Positions 34,426-44,153 are shown, numbered from the stretch's first letter. The stretch: DNA of 64,000 nucleotides from Prevotella sp. (GCA_022769285.1 JALEKD010000017.1:1-64000), one strand, 5' to 3'. Numbers and translations: made by a program. Notes: generated by a model from the sequence alone, not told the origin.

Positions 34426-36354
34426 ATGGATTACGGGTTTATCAAGGTGGCCTCGGCCGTACCGTCGGTCCGCGTGGCCGACTGCAAGTACAATGTAGAG
34501 CAGATCGAGGAGCAGATAGTGATGGCCGAGGGACAGGGGGCCGAAATCATCGTGTTCCCTGAGTTGTCCATTACAGGCTATACGTGCCAGGATCTGTTCA
34601 GGCAGAACCTATTGCTCGAAACCTCAGAAGCAGCCATGCTCATGCTGCTCGACTTTACGCGCCAGCTCAACATCATCTCTATCGTCGGACTTCCCATTGC
34701 CGTTGGCGACCTGCTGCTCAACTGCGCCGCGGTTATCCAGAAAGGTCAGATACTGGGCGTGGTGGCCAAGGAGTACCTGCCCAACTACAGCGAGTTTTAC
34801 GAGAAACGGTGGTTTGCCTCCTCGCAGGACCTGCGAACCACCGATTTCCGCTACGCCGGTAGCCTGGTACACATCTCGCAGGCTCCCCAGATATTTGTAA
34901 CCTGCGATGGCGTCAAGTTTGGCATCGAGATATGCGAGGACGTGTGGGCCCCAACGCCCCCCAGCAACCACCTGGCCCTGGCGGGTGCCGACATTATCTT
35001 CAACCTGTCGGCGAGCGACGAGCTTATCGGCAAGCACGACTACCTCTGCGGCCTGCTGGCTCAGCAGAGTGCCCGCACCATTACCGGTTACGTCTACGCG
35101 AGTGCCGGTTTTGGCGAGAGTACCCAGGATGTGGTCTACGGGGGCAACGCCCTCATCTTTGAGAACGGTCATCTCCTTGCTTCGGGCGAGCGTTTCTCGA
35201 CCGACAAGCAGGTACAGATGGCTCAGATAGATGTAGAGCGGCTGCGGGCCGAGCGCCGGAGCAACACTACCTATGTCAATGCCCAGCGCCGCATGATAGG
35301 CGAGCCCGTTACCTATACCAACGCCCACTCCATAGCGCCTAAGGACTTCGTGCTGGAGCGCGCGGTCAACCCCCATCCCTTTGTGCCGGCCGATAACGAC
35401 CGCGACAAGCACTGTAACGAGATATTCAGTATCCAGGTGATGGGATTGGCCAAGCGCTTGGTTCACACGCACTGCCATAGGGTAGTGGTGGGCGTCAGCG
35501 GTGGCCTGGACTCTACATTGGCCCTGCTGGTGTGTGTCAAGACGTTCGACAAGTTGGGCTTGGACCGAAGCGGCATAGTGGGTGTTACCATGCCGGGCTT
35601 TGGTACTACCGACCGAACCTATACTAACGCCGTATCACTGATGAAGAGCTTAGGCATAACCCTCCGCGAGGTGAACATAGCCGCCAGCGTAACGCAGCAC
35701 TTTGCCGATATAGGTCACGATGCCGCTATACACGACGTAACGTACGAGAATTCGCAGGCGCGCGAACGCACCCAGATACTCATGGACATCAGCAACCAGG
35801 TGCGAGGTCTTGTCATAGGTACCGGCGACCTGTCGGAGCTGGCCCTGGGCTGGTGTACCTACAACGGCGACCACATGAGCATGTACGCCGTAAACGCGGG
35901 TGTGCCCAAGACGCTCATTACCTATCTGGTGCGCTTTGTGGCCTCTACGGTAGATGCCGACTCGGCCGCCACGCTGGTAGATATTATCGACACGCCCATC
36001 AGTCCGGAGCTGATACCGGCCGATGAAAACGGGCAGATAAAGCAGAAGACCGAGGACTTGGTGGGCCCATACGAGTTGCACGACTTCTTCCTCTACTACT
36101 ACCTGCGCCATGGTTTCCGCCCTTCTAAAATATATCTTCTGGCTCAACATGCCTTTGTGGGCAAGTACAGCGACGAGGTCATCAAGCACTGGCTCACCGT
36201 ATTCTGCCGTCGCTTCTTTGCCCAGCAGTTCAAGCGCTCGTGCCTGCCCGATGGTCCTAAGGTGGGCAGCGTCAGCCTCAGTCCCCGTGGCGACTGGCGT
36301 ATGCCCAGCGATGCCTCGGCCGAACTCTGGATTAAAGAGTGCGAGTTGCTGTAG
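34426..36354 (+). CDS. nadE: Glutamine-dependent NAD+ synthetase
   Basis: Makes NAD+ from deamido-NAD+ using ammonia from glutamine. The N-terminal nitrilase-type glutaminase (about 1-280) has the catalytic triad in FPELSITGY (Glu near 46), KEYLPNYSEFYEKRWF (Lys near 115) and GIEICEDVW (Cys near 171). The C-terminal synthetase has the P-loop GVSGGLDSTLALL (about 357-370). The length of 642 residues is normal for the fused form. Last gene of the moxR-bat-nadE train; a strong terminator follows. Confidence 0.96.
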   Translation: MDYGFIKVASAVPSVRVADCKYNVEQIEEQIVMAEGQGAEIIVFPELSITGYTCQDLFRQNLLLETSEAAMLMLLDFTRQLNIISIVGLPIAVGDLLLNCAAVIQKGQILGVVAKEYLPNYSEFYEKRWFASSQDLRTTDFRYAGSLVHISQAPQIFVTCDGVKFGIEICEDVWAPTPPSNHLALAGADIIFNLSASDELIGKHDYLCGLLAQQSARTITGYVYASAGFGESTQDVVYGGNALIFENGHLLASGERFSTDKQVQMAQIDVERLRAERRSNTTYVNAQRRMIGEPVTYTNAHSIAPKDFVLERAVNPHPFVPADNDRDKHCNEIFSIQVMGLAKRLVHTHCHRVVVGVSGGLDSTLALLVCVKTFDKLGLDRSGIVGVTMPGFGTTDRTYTNAVSLMKSLGITLREVNIAASVTQHFADIGHDAAIHDVTYENSQARERTQILMDISNQVRGLVIGTGDLSELALGWCTYNGDHMSMYAVNAGVPKTLITYLVRFVASTVDADSAATLVDIIDTPISPELIPADENGQIKQKTEDLVGPYELHDFFLYYYLRHGFRPSKIYLLAQHAFVGKYSDEVIKHWLTVFCRRFFAQQFKRSCLPDGPKVGSVSLSPRGDWRMPSDASAELWIKECELL

Positions 36355-36478
36355 GATAAGATAGCAGGATAAAGGACTACTCCAGCCACTACTGGATAAG
36401 CTAATGATTTCCATAAGAAATCACTTGTTCTCTAAAGTAGACGATAAAAATACTAAGGAGTATTATTACAGATACAGA

Positions 36479-36518
36479 AATGCCCGGACATCCCATTGGG
36501 GGTTGTCCAGGCATTTTT
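36479..36518 (+). terminator. Intrinsic terminator after nadE
   Basis: Stem AATGCCCGGACA (36479-36490) / TGTCCAGGCATT (36504-36515) with one mismatch, followed by a run of Ts. It is 124 bases after the nadE stop; the sequence between holds no gene. Confidence 0.85.
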
Positions 36519-36583
36519 TTGCGTATGGTTGGGCAGCGCCTTAGTGCCCTTGTGATAGGGGGAGATAGCCCTTAAAATTGCAG

Positions 36584-36703
36584 AGGCCGACTTTAGTTTC
36601 CCGGAGCCGTCATCAGCGAGCTGGGAACCATCTTTAGAAGTTTAAAGACCGGTCTTTGCGTTTCTCATAACCATCATTGGTGTATAGGGAACCAGTGTCA
36701 GCG
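36584..36703. repeat. Dispersed intergenic repeat, copy B (about two tandem units)
   Basis: First unit 36584-36657 aligns with copy A over about 75 bases, including GTTTCCCGGAGCCGTCAT and the perfect palindrome AAAGACCGGTCTTT (36644-36657). A second, degenerate unit continues from the palindrome (GCGTTTCTCATAACCATCAT) to about 36703. It lies between the nadE terminator and the 3' end of kdsB, in a convergent gap of 387 bases. Confidence 0.75.
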
Positions 36704-36741
36704 AACGAGCAGCGCTTTTCAACCTTTTACTTTTCATCTCT

Positions 36742-37500
36742 TTACTTTTCAAGGTTCTCTTGCTGCTTCAGGAAATTCTCAGCGCGCTTCAGGTCATCGG
36801 GCGTATCTATGCCCACGGTCTCCATGTCGGTGGTACCCACCTTAATGGAATATCCGTTTTGCAGCCACCGCAGTTGCTCTAAGCTCTCGGCTATCTCTAA
36901 CGACGACTGTGGCAGACGGGTTATCTCCCTCAGCACCTCGCGGCGGTACGCATAGATGCCTAAGTGCTTCAGATAGGGGTATCGCGTCAGCCATTCACTG
37001 CGTTCGGCACCGCGAACAAAGGGGATAACACTGCGCGAGAAGTAGAGCGCGAAGCCCTTGTTGCTCACCGCGATTTTCGGCGAGTTGGGATTCTCTACCG
37101 CTGCCATGCTGTCGAACGGTTTGCCTAAGGTAGCTATCTGTGTTTCGGGGTCGTCAAAGCAGCGGCAGAGGGTCTGTATCTGGCTCGAGTGTATAAAAGG
37201 CTCGTCGCCCTGTATATTAACTACCACATCGGCATCACTGCCTATCTTCTCTATGGCCTCCTCAATACGGTCGGTGCCGCTCTTGTGGTCAGTGCGTGTC
37301 ATCATGGCCTTGCCGCCAAATGCAGCTACGGCCTCGTATATGCGCGCGTCATCGGTGGCCACATAGGCCGTGTCCAGCACGCTGGTAACCTGTTCGTACA
37401 CGCGCTGTATGACAGGCTTGCCACCCAGGATGGCCAGTGGCTTACCCGGGAAACGGGTCGATGCGTAGCGCGCAGGGATAATAGCTATATACTTTGTCAT
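36742..37500 (-). CDS. kdsB: CMP-KDO synthetase
   Basis: Activates KDO as CMP-KDO for LPS core assembly. 252 residues, beginning MTKYIAIIPARYASTRFPGK, the nucleotide-binding N-terminus, with NIQGDEPF and YPYLKHLGIYAYRR further on. A GTG at 37518 would add six residues but lies at the predicted transcription start, so I chose ATG 37500. It is monocistronic, with its own promoter, divergent from the MORN-protein gene. Confidence 0.95.
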   Translation of the reverse strand: MTKYIAIIPARYASTRFPGKPLAILGGKPVIQRVYEQVTSVLDTAYVATDDARIYEAVAAFGGKAMMTRTDHKSGTDRIEEAIEKIGSDADVVVNIQGDEPFIHSSQIQTLCRCFDDPETQIATLGKPFDSMAAVENPNSPKIAVSNKGFALYFSRSVIPFVRGAERSEWLTRYPYLKHLGIYAYRREVLREITRLPQSSLEIAESLEQLRWLQNGYSIKVGTTDMETVGIDTPDDLKRAENFLKQQENLEK

Positions 37501-37520
37501 AGTTTTATATTTATTCACTG

Positions 37521-37528
37521 CAAAGATA
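37521..37528 (-). promoter_or_regulatory. -7 promoter element of kdsB
   Basis: Minus-strand TATCTTTG, matching TAnnTTTG, 20 bases before the ATG at 37500. Confidence 0.55.
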
Positions 37529-37547
37529 CTGATTTTTAGTAATATAT

Positions 37548-37578
37548 TTTGCCGTATCAGCGTTTTTTGCTAATTTTG
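37548..37578 (+). promoter_or_regulatory. Full Bacteroidota promoter of the MORN-glgB operon
   Basis: TTTG (37548-37551), a 19-base spacer, then TAATTTTG (37571-37578), matching both the -33 and -7 consensus elements; 20 bases before the GTG start. Confidence 0.75.
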
Positions 37579-37598
37579 GCAGTAAAATAAATCTTATA

Positions 37599-38711
37599 GT
37601 GAAGAAGACTACATTACTATTCATCATATTGCTGTTTCCCCTGTATATCGCTGCTCAGCGCGTGTCGCTCGGCTCGTGCGTAACGGCAGACGGCGGACAG
37701 TACAAGGGCGAGATGGTGGGCGGCAAGCCCAATGGCAAGGGGTATGCTGTGTACAAGAACGGCGACACCTACGATGGCGAGTACGTCAGGGGAAAGCGCC
37801 AGGGTTATGGCGTGTACTCCTTCTCGGATGGAGAGAAGTATGAGGGGCAGTGGTTTCAGAACCAGCAGCACGGCCGTGGCACCTACTACTTTCTGACTAA
37901 TAATAAATATGTGGGACTATGGTACCGCGACGAGCAACAGGGCAACGGCACCATGTACTACTATAACGGTGACAAGTACGAGGGCAACTGGTTCAAGGAC
38001 AAGCGCCACGGCAAGGGTAAGTACACCTTTGCCAGTGGGGCTTACTACAATGGCAACTGGGAGAATGACAAGAAATCGGGCCGGGGCTTCTTTGACTGGG
38101 GCAACGGTACCACCTACGACGGCATGTGGCTGGACAATCAGCGCTCGGGCCGTGGCACCTTCCGCTACGCTGACGGCGATGTGTACGTGGGCGAATGGAA
38201 GGAGGACATACAGAACGGACGCGGTATCTATAAGTTCCAGAACGGCGACTACTACGAGGGCGAGTACGTCCAGGGCGAACGCACGGGTCAGGGCATCTTC
38301 AAGTATGCCAACGGCGATAAGTACGTGGGCCATTTTCAGGATGGCGAGAAGAGCGGTTACGGCACCTTCTACTGGGCCAACGGCGATACGTATGTCGGTT
38401 ATTGGCAGGCTGACAACCAGCATGGCAAGGGCAAGTTGACTAAGAAAGCCGGCGATGTGTTCGACGGCAATTTTCTCAATGGCAAGATAGACGGCGAGGT
38501 TATCATCCACTTTGCCAACGGCGACCGCTTCAAGGGCATCTACAAGAACGGCCTGCGCAACGGGGCCGCTATCGAGGAGGACAAGGACGGCAACCGCTTT
38601 GAGGGTAGCTATGCCAACGGCATACGCGACGGCCGCTATGTAGAGAAAGACCGCAACGGCCAGATAGTAGGCCGTGGTCGCTATGAGAGCGGTCGCAAGA
38701 TTAAGGAGTGA
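37599..38711 (+). CDS. Secreted MORN-repeat protein
   Basis: Signal peptide (about 1-19, ending IAAQ) followed by 14 tandem MORN repeats of exactly 23 residues with the pattern G-D-x-Y-x-G-x-W, then a short basic tail. MORN repeats form extended beta-sheet rods; in bacteria their role is mostly unknown. 370 residues, GTG start, supported by a full promoter upstream and by the signal peptide beginning MKKTTLLFIILL. The first gene of an operon with a YhcH-family protein, glycogen branching enzyme and a membrane protein. Similar DNA in each repeat makes repeat-number change possible. Confidence 0.9.
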   Translation: MKKTTLLFIILLFPLYIAAQRVSLGSCVTADGGQYKGEMVGGKPNGKGYAVYKNGDTYDGEYVRGKRQGYGVYSFSDGEKYEGQWFQNQQHGRGTYYFLTNNKYVGLWYRDEQQGNGTMYYYNGDKYEGNWFKDKRHGKGKYTFASGAYYNGNWENDKKSGRGFFDWGNGTTYDGMWLDNQRSGRGTFRYADGDVYVGEWKEDIQNGRGIYKFQNGDYYEGEYVQGERTGQGIFKYANGDKYVGHFQDGEKSGYGTFYWANGDTYVGYWQADNQHGKGKLTKKAGDVFDGNFLNGKIDGEVIIHFANGDRFKGIYKNGLRNGAAIEEDKDGNRFEGSYANGIRDGRYVEKDRNGQIVGRGRYESGRKIKE

Positions 38712-38742
38712 TATAATCTACATTATATATAATATAGGTATT

Positions 38743-39192
38743 ATGGTAATAGACAACTTAGCTAATTTGCAGAACTACACGGCGCTCAGCATGCGCCTGG
38801 CCAGTGTGGCCGACTTCATAGCCCATCACAACCTGGCTGAGATGGCCGTGGGCCATTACCCCATTATGGATAACGATGTATGGGTAAACATACAGGAAGG
38901 CCCGGGTAAGAGCAGGGCCGAGGCAACCATAGAATATCATGCGCAGATGATAGACCTGCAGATACCGCTTACGGCCGCCGAGACGTATGGCTATGCCGAT
39001 GTTACCCAGGCCGACAAGACGGGGTTCGACGCCACCCAAGACATCGGGTTCCTGCCCTCTGTCGTTCCGGCAGGCTACGTTACCTGTCAGCCGGGCATGT
39101 TTGCCATCTTTTTTCCGCAGGATGGTCACGCCCCCATGATTACTGACGATGGGGTAGTATTCAAGAAAGCAATATTCAAGATTAAAGCATAA
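38743..39192 (+). CDS. YhcH/YjgK/YiaL-family protein
   Basis: Cupin-like DUF386 protein of 149 residues. E. coli YhcH (NanQ) speeds anomer conversion of sialic acid, and other members lie in sugar operons. The typical HYPIMDNDVWVNIQE region and a metal-binding-like TYGYADVTQAD are present, with the terminal FPQDGHAP motif. The start is ATG 38743; an open frame runs back into the MORN gene but has no support. It is 4 bases ahead of glgB. A role in glycogen metabolism is only suggested by position. Confidence 0.88.
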   Translation: MVIDNLANLQNYTALSMRLASVADFIAHHNLAEMAVGHYPIMDNDVWVNIQEGPGKSRAEATIEYHAQMIDLQIPLTAAETYGYADVTQADKTGFDATQDIGFLPSVVPAGYVTCQPGMFAIFFPQDGHAPMITDDGVVFKKAIFKIKA

Positions 39193-39196
39193 ATTT

Positions 39197-41281
39197 ATGG
39201 TGGTATCTACTAAGCATGTGGCTGCCAAGACAGCCAGGCCGGCATCGGCCGCCAAGCCCCGGGCCACCCACGCCAAGCATATCGGGCTGGTTAGACACGA
39301 CGCGTACCTGGAGCCTTACGAGCAGGCCATCCGCGGTCGTCACGACCATGCCCAGTGGAAGATAGACCAGTACACCGGCAAAGGCCGGCGCCCGTTATCC
39401 GACTTTGCCAATGGTCATGAGTATTACGGACTTCACAAGCTCAGCCGTGGCTGGGTGTTCCGCGAGTGGGCCCCTAACGCCACCGCCATTTATCTGGTCG
39501 GCGACTTCAACGGTTGGCAGGAACAGCCCCGCTATCAGTGCAAGCGCATCGAGGGAACGGGCAACTGGGAACTGCGTCTGTCTGAGAAAGCGCTCAAACA
39601 CGGCGACCTCTACAAGATGCACGTGTACTGGGACGGCGGCGACGGCGAACGTATCCCAGCCTGGTGCCGCCGGGTAGTTCAGGATGAGCGCACCAAGATT
39701 TTCTCGGCTCAGGTGTGGAACCCCGAGCATCCCTATGTGTGGAAGAAGAAGAGTTTTCGCCCCCGGGTCAACCCCCTCTTTATCTATGAGTGCCATATCG
39801 GTATGGCGCAGGATGCCGAGAAGGTGGGCACGTACGACGAGTTTCGTGTCAACGTGCTGCCGCGCATCATCCGCGATGGTTACAACTGTATTCAGATTAT
39901 GGCCATCCAGGAACACCCTTACTACGGCAGTTTTGGTTATCACGTCAGCTCGTTCTTTGCTGCCTCTTCGCGCTTCGGTACTCCCGAGCAGCTCAAGCAG
40001 CTTATCGACGAGGCCCATCAGCACGGTGTGGCTGTCATCATGGACATTGTACACTCTCATGCAGTCAAGAACGAGGTCGAGGGACTGGGTAACTTAGCTG
40101 GCGACCCCAACCAATACTTTTATCCTGGCGACCGCCACGAGCATCCAGCCTGGGACTCGCTCTGCTTCGACTATGGCAAGGACGAAGTGGTTCACTTCCT
40201 CCTCTCTAACTGCAAGTACTGGCTCACCGAGTTCCATTTCGATGGCTTCCGTTTCGACGGCGTCACCTCCATGCTCTACTATAGTCACGGACTGGGCGAG
40301 TCGTTTACCAACTATGCCGACTATTTCAATGGTCATCAGGACGACAACGCCATCTGCTATCTTATACTGGCTAATCAGCTTATCCACGAGATTAACCGGC
40401 ACGCCATAACCATAGCCGAGGAGGTCAGCGGCATGCCCGGACTGGCTGCCAAGTTTGCCGAGGGTGGCTACGGGTTCGATTACCGCATGGCTATGAACAT
40501 CCCTGACTACTGGATCAAGACTATCAAGGAACGCCAGGACGAGGAATGGAAGCCCAGCTCTATTTTCTGGGAACTCACTAACCGCCGCGCTGACGAGAAG
40601 ACTGTCTCTTACTGCGAATCGCACGACCAGGCATTGGTTGGCGACAAGACTATCATCTTTCGGCTCATTGATGCTGACATGTACTGGCACTTCAAGCGTG
40701 GCGACGAGAATATGCGCGTCGAGCGTGGCATTGCCCTGCACAAGATGATACGCCTGGTTACTGCCTCGACCATTAATGGTGGCTACCTCAACTTTATGGG
40801 TAATGAGTTTGGGCACCCTGAGTGGATTGACTTTCCGCGCGAGGGCAACGGCTGGAGCTACAAGTATGCCCGCCGTCAGTGGAACCTCGTTGACAATCCC
40901 GATTTGGACTACCACTATTTAGGTGACTTCGACCAGGCCATGCTGCGTGTGCTCTCCAGTGTGAAAGAGTACAACAAGACTCCCGTCTGCGAGATATGGC
41001 ACCATGACAGAGACCAGGTGTTGGCCTATGCACGTGGCGGACTGATTTTTGTGTTCAACTTCTCGCCTACGCGCTCTTATACCGATTACGGTTTCCTCGT
41101 TCCCGAGGGTGCTTACCATGTGGTGCTCAATACCGATGCCTGCGAGTTTGGCGGCAACGGCTTGGCTGATGACAGTGTCGAGCACCTCACACTCTCTGAC
41201 CCGTTGGCCGCACGCGACCACAAGGGCTGGCTCAGACTCTACATCCCCGCGCGTTCTGCCGTGGTGCTTAAACGTAAATAA
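39197..41281 (+). CDS. glgB: Glycogen branching enzyme (eukaryote-like GH13)
   Basis: Cuts alpha-1,4 chains and re-attaches them by alpha-1,6 bonds. 694 residues: an N-terminal basic extension, a CBM48-type beta domain (about 85-190), then the GH13 barrel. Catalytic residues are Asp near 354 in GFRFDGVTSM, Glu near 408 in IAEEVSG, and the transition-state His-Asp pair in YCESHDQALVGDKT. The architecture and motif spelling match the eukaryotic-type branching enzymes rather than E. coli GlgB. Completes the glycogen set with the synthase and phosphorylase at 0.9-5.1 kb. Confidence 0.95.
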   Translation: MVVSTKHVAAKTARPASAAKPRATHAKHIGLVRHDAYLEPYEQAIRGRHDHAQWKIDQYTGKGRRPLSDFANGHEYYGLHKLSRGWVFREWAPNATAIYLVGDFNGWQEQPRYQCKRIEGTGNWELRLSEKALKHGDLYKMHVYWDGGDGERIPAWCRRVVQDERTKIFSAQVWNPEHPYVWKKKSFRPRVNPLFIYECHIGMAQDAEKVGTYDEFRVNVLPRIIRDGYNCIQIMAIQEHPYYGSFGYHVSSFFAASSRFGTPEQLKQLIDEAHQHGVAVIMDIVHSHAVKNEVEGLGNLAGDPNQYFYPGDRHEHPAWDSLCFDYGKDEVVHFLLSNCKYWLTEFHFDGFRFDGVTSMLYYSHGLGESFTNYADYFNGHQDDNAICYLILANQLIHEINRHAITIAEEVSGMPGLAAKFAEGGYGFDYRMAMNIPDYWIKTIKERQDEEWKPSSIFWELTNRRADEKTVSYCESHDQALVGDKTIIFRLIDADMYWHFKRGDENMRVERGIALHKMIRLVTASTINGGYLNFMGNEFGHPEWIDFPREGNGWSYKYARRQWNLVDNPDLDYHYLGDFDQAMLRVLSSVKEYNKTPVCEIWHHDRDQVLAYARGGLIFVFNFSPTRSYTDYGFLVPEGAYHVVLNTDACEFGGNGLADDSVEHLTLSDPLAARDHKGWLRLYIPARSAVVLKRK

Positions 41282-41285
41282 AGAT

Positions 41286-42434
41286 ATGATGAGTAAAGTA
41301 TATAGGAATGGCATGACGCTGCCGCGTGTGGCGTGTGCCATTCTCTTTGTTATATTTAGTTTTTGTTTCCTCTATTTCTTCCAGGCCGATATCCTGGCTG
41401 CAGCCCAGCATGTACTTTCGCATGGCAAGACCACTTACAATGCGACTGTGGGGGCTGTGCTTATCACACTGGTACTGTATATATTGCAGATAGGCGTGGC
41501 CATGGTTACGCGGTTACGCGGTGGCCTGTATGCGCTTACCTATTTTCCGTCGATGTTACTGCTTACGGTTCTCACGGACATCAGTACCCATATAGATACC
41601 CACTTTACCTTTGGGTGGTGGGCCTTGGCGGTGCCCGTGTTGCTGTTGCTGTATGCTGGGTTTGTCTATATCGTATGGCAGAACCACATTGACGAGTCGC
41701 ACCGCCTGGTTTGCAGCAAGTACTTGCGGCTGCTGTGGGTCAATATGGGTACACTGTGTGTCATGTTCTGGTTCACAGCGGTTTACTCACAGACTAATGA
41801 TGCTTTCCATTACCGTATGCGTGCCGAGCAGTGCCTGCTGAAGGGTGACTATGCGGCAGCGGCTCAGGCAGGTATCAAGTCGGGCGTAGCCGACTCGTCC
41901 CTTACCATGCTGCGGGCATATGCCTTGGCACGGCAGGGTGTCTTGGGCGACCGCCTGTTTGCCTATCCCGTGACCGGAGGCTCGCGGGCACTGCTACCCG
42001 ATAGCTGTACGGTTAGGTTGGTGGTCTTCCCCGTCGATAAGATTTATCGTGATTTAGGTGCAAAGCTCAAACAACAGGCTTCGCCATTGGCCTATCTAAA
42101 GTTTATTGTCCGTCATGGGTACGCCACAGCCATGGGCAGAGACTATCTGCTCACTGCTTACCTGCTGGATCGCAATCTGGATGCTTTTGCCCGTATCTTG
42201 GGCCGGTATTATACGGTTAACGACAGTCTGCCTCGCCACTACCGCGAGGCCCTCACACTCTATACCCATCAGCACTCGGCTCCCTGTGTCGAGTATCATA
42301 ACAGCGTGATGGATACTGACTATGAGGACTATCAGCAACTTTACCAGTCGGAGAGCAATCGTGTCGTCCGCCAGGCCAAGTTGCGTGATAGTTACGGTAA
42401 CACCTACTGGTATTACTACCAGCAGGGTGAATAA
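41286..42434 (+). CDS. Membrane protein, probably DUF6057 family
   Basis: 382 residues with about five hydrophobic spans in the first 170 residues, then a soluble, probably periplasmic, helical region with a TPR-like stretch (RAEQCLLKGDYAAAAQAG). The assignment to DUF6057 is from memory of its general pattern and is not secure. The start is ATG 41286 (a second ATG follows directly); the longer open frame lies inside glgB. It ends only 2 bases from the stop of a convergent gene. Confidence 0.7.
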   Translation: MMSKVYRNGMTLPRVACAILFVIFSFCFLYFFQADILAAAQHVLSHGKTTYNATVGAVLITLVLYILQIGVAMVTRLRGGLYALTYFPSMLLLTVLTDISTHIDTHFTFGWWALAVPVLLLLYAGFVYIVWQNHIDESHRLVCSKYLRLLWVNMGTLCVMFWFTAVYSQTNDAFHYRMRAEQCLLKGDYAAAAQAGIKSGVADSSLTMLRAYALARQGVLGDRLFAYPVTGGSRALLPDSCTVRLVVFPVDKIYRDLGAKLKQQASPLAYLKFIVRHGYATAMGRDYLLTAYLLDRNLDAFARILGRYYTVNDSLPRHYREALTLYTHQHSAPCVEYHNSVMDTDYEDYQQLYQSESNRVVRQAKLRDSYGNTYWYYYQQGE

Positions 42435-42436
42435 GG

Positions 42437-42916
42437 TTACCAGTTGTTGCTCTTGACATCTTCCAGGCACTTCACCCAGTTGGTGTCGAGCGAGAACTGA
42501 GTGAGGAAGTTCTCATTGTCGACATAGGCATAGATAATATCCTTGTCCATGTCGTTAAAGAGAGCATTCTGGATGGTCAGGTTCTTGTAGCGGGTCATAA
42601 TGAGGTCTTTCTGAGCCTTCTTCTTCTCTTGCGAGAGCCGCTTGATGTACAGGTTCACGAAGTCTATCATCGCGCTGGTCTGCGTACCTAAGTCATAGCT
42701 TGTAAAGTGCTGGCTGTCGCCTGCCTTTACGAGCATATAATATATCGCGTCCCATTTGAAGGTGGCTATCTTGCGCTCCTCGATGGGCTTGGCCGTATTA
42801 GTCTTGATGGCCTCCTGGTTTTGCATGATGCGCCTCACTTCCTTGTAGATTTCCTGTGCTGAGGCACTTATCGATAGTGTGCCCGCCAGCAGCATTGTGA
42901 TTAAAATCCTTTTCAT
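42437..42916 (-). CDS. Small secreted protein of unknown function
   Basis: 159 residues with a signal peptide (about 1-20, ending SASAQ). The mature part is mainly helical and charged, with a conserved-looking block IATFKWDAIYYMLVKAG. No family recognised. Last gene of the minus-strand operon, 23 bases behind ruvC. It ends 2 bases from the stop of the convergent membrane-protein gene, leaving no room for a terminator between them. Confidence 0.75.
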   Translation of the reverse strand: MKRILITMLLAGTLSISASAQEIYKEVRRIMQNQEAIKTNTAKPIEERKIATFKWDAIYYMLVKAGDSQHFTSYDLGTQTSAMIDFVNLYIKRLSQEKKKAQKDLIMTRYKNLTIQNALFNDMDKDIIYAYVDNENFLTQFSLDTNWVKCLEDVKSNNW

Positions 42917-42939
42917 ATATACCTTGTCTTTAATGTTTA

Positions 42940-43512
42940 CTATTTTATAGGTTGATTAACCCGTTGCTGGTTACGTGTTACAAACTCCTTCCAGCTGCCA
43001 TATTTGTGCTCACTCTGTGGGGCATTTTGCTGGAGAAAGTGGCAGTAAGCAGCCGCAAGGGCATCGGTGGCGTCCATGAACTTGGGCATGTCACCATCGT
43101 CTATCCGCAGCAACCGTTTCAGCATCGCTGCTACCTGTTCCTTGCTGGCCTGTCCCTGGCCGGTTATGGCCATTTTTATCTTGAGCGGTGCGTACTCGTG
43201 GATGGGCACATCGTGGCGTATGGCAGCGGCAATGGCTACGCCCTGAGCTCTTCCTAATTTGAGCATAGACTGCACATTTTTACCAAAGAAAGGTGCCTCG
43301 ATGGCCAGTTCATCTGGCAGAAATTCATCAATGACTCCCGTGACCCGCTCGAATATCTTGCCAAGCCGCAAGTAGGGATCGTGCATCTTGCGCAGGTCTA
43401 TGACACCCATGGCGACCAGCTGTGCCTTGTTGCCTATGGCCCGGAGCACTCCATAACCCATCACGTTGGTTCCCGGGTCTATGCCTAAGATGATGTGCTC
43501 GGCCTTGGTCAT
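42940..43512 (-). CDS. ruvC: Holliday junction resolvase RuvC
   Basis: Endonuclease that resolves four-way recombination junctions, 190 residues. The acidic catalytic residues are visible: Asp12 in [13 protein letters not shown], Glu in [11 protein letters not shown], and the Asp pair in [14 protein letters not shown]. The C-terminus is about 15-20 residues longer than in E. coli, with a basic tail. It overlaps the MBL-hydrolase gene by 4 bases (ATGA) in the operon with rsmG. ruvA and ruvB are not in the window. Confidence 0.96.
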   Translation of the reverse strand: MTKAEHIILGIDPGTNVMGYGVLRAIGNKAQLVAMGVIDLRKMHDPYLRLGKIFERVTGVIDEFLPDELAIEAPFFGKNVQSMLKLGRAQGVAIAAAIRHDVPIHEYAPLKIKMAITGQGQASKEQVAAMLKRLLRIDDGDMPKFMDATDALAAAYCHFLQQNAPQSEHKYGSWKEFVTRNQQRVNQPIK

Positions 43513-44153
43513 CGGTCCAGATACGGATTGCTGGCCAACTCGCTACCGATGGTGGTCTGCTCACCATGGCCTGGATAGATAACCGTGTTGTCAGGCAGCT
43601 GGCAGACCATGCGCAGACTCTGGATAATCTGAAACATGGAGCCGCCGATAAAGTCTGTGCGCCCGATGGCGTGGCGGAAGAGCGTGTCGCCAGAGAAGGC
43701 TACGCTCTCGGCCTCGCAGTAGAAGAAAACACTGCCAGGAGAGTGGCCAGGGGTCTCGATGACGGTCAACTGATGGCTGCCAAAGCTGATGGTGTACTGA
43801 CCGTCGAAGTAATGGCCCACAGCTGGCATCTCGTAGTCCAGTTCGACACTCGCAATGGCCTCAGCCTGACGGCCGAGCATATCCATAAGCGGCTGGTCGG
43901 CTTGGTGAACCTCGGGTTGTAGCCCAAATTCCTTATAGATGGTATTGTTGCCAAAATTGTGGTCAATATGGCCGTGCGTGGAGATGAGGTGAACGGGTGT
44001 AAGACCATTGGTACGAATGTAGTTCACGATGGCATCGCGCTCGCGGTCATAGTAAGCGCCACAGTCGCACACTACACACTCCTTGCTCTCATCGCTGACA
44101 ACGTAGCAGTTCTCCTGCAGCATGTTGCAGGTAAATCGCTGAATTTTCAACAT
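43509..44153 (-). CDS. MBL-fold metallohydrolase, glyoxalase II-like
   Basis: Metallo-beta-lactamase-fold hydrolase of 214 residues. The zinc motif [11 protein letters not shown] (about 57-67), the second histidine region [14 protein letters not shown], the bridging Asp in [15 protein letters not shown], and the final [11 protein letters not shown] are all present, typical of hydroxyacylglutathione-hydrolase-like enzymes. The substrate is unknown. It overlaps both neighbours: rsmG by 7 bases and ruvC by 4. Confidence 0.9.
   Translation of the reverse strand: MLKIQRFTCNMLQENCYVVSDESKECVVCDCGAYYDRERDAIVNYIRTNGLTPVHLISTHGHIDHNFGNNTIYKEFGLQPEVHQADQPLMDMLGRQAEAIASVELDYEMPAVGHYFDGQYTISFGSHQLTVIETPGHSPGSVFFYCEAESVAFSGDTLFRHAIGRTDFIGGSMFQIIQSLRMVCQLPDNTVIYPGHGEQTTIGSELASNPYLDR

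Noticed and set aside
37660..38690. Regular 69-base repeated DNA, looking like a CRISPR array
   Set aside because: It is the coding DNA of the 14 MORN repeats in one open frame; there are no unique spacers or near-identical palindromic repeats.
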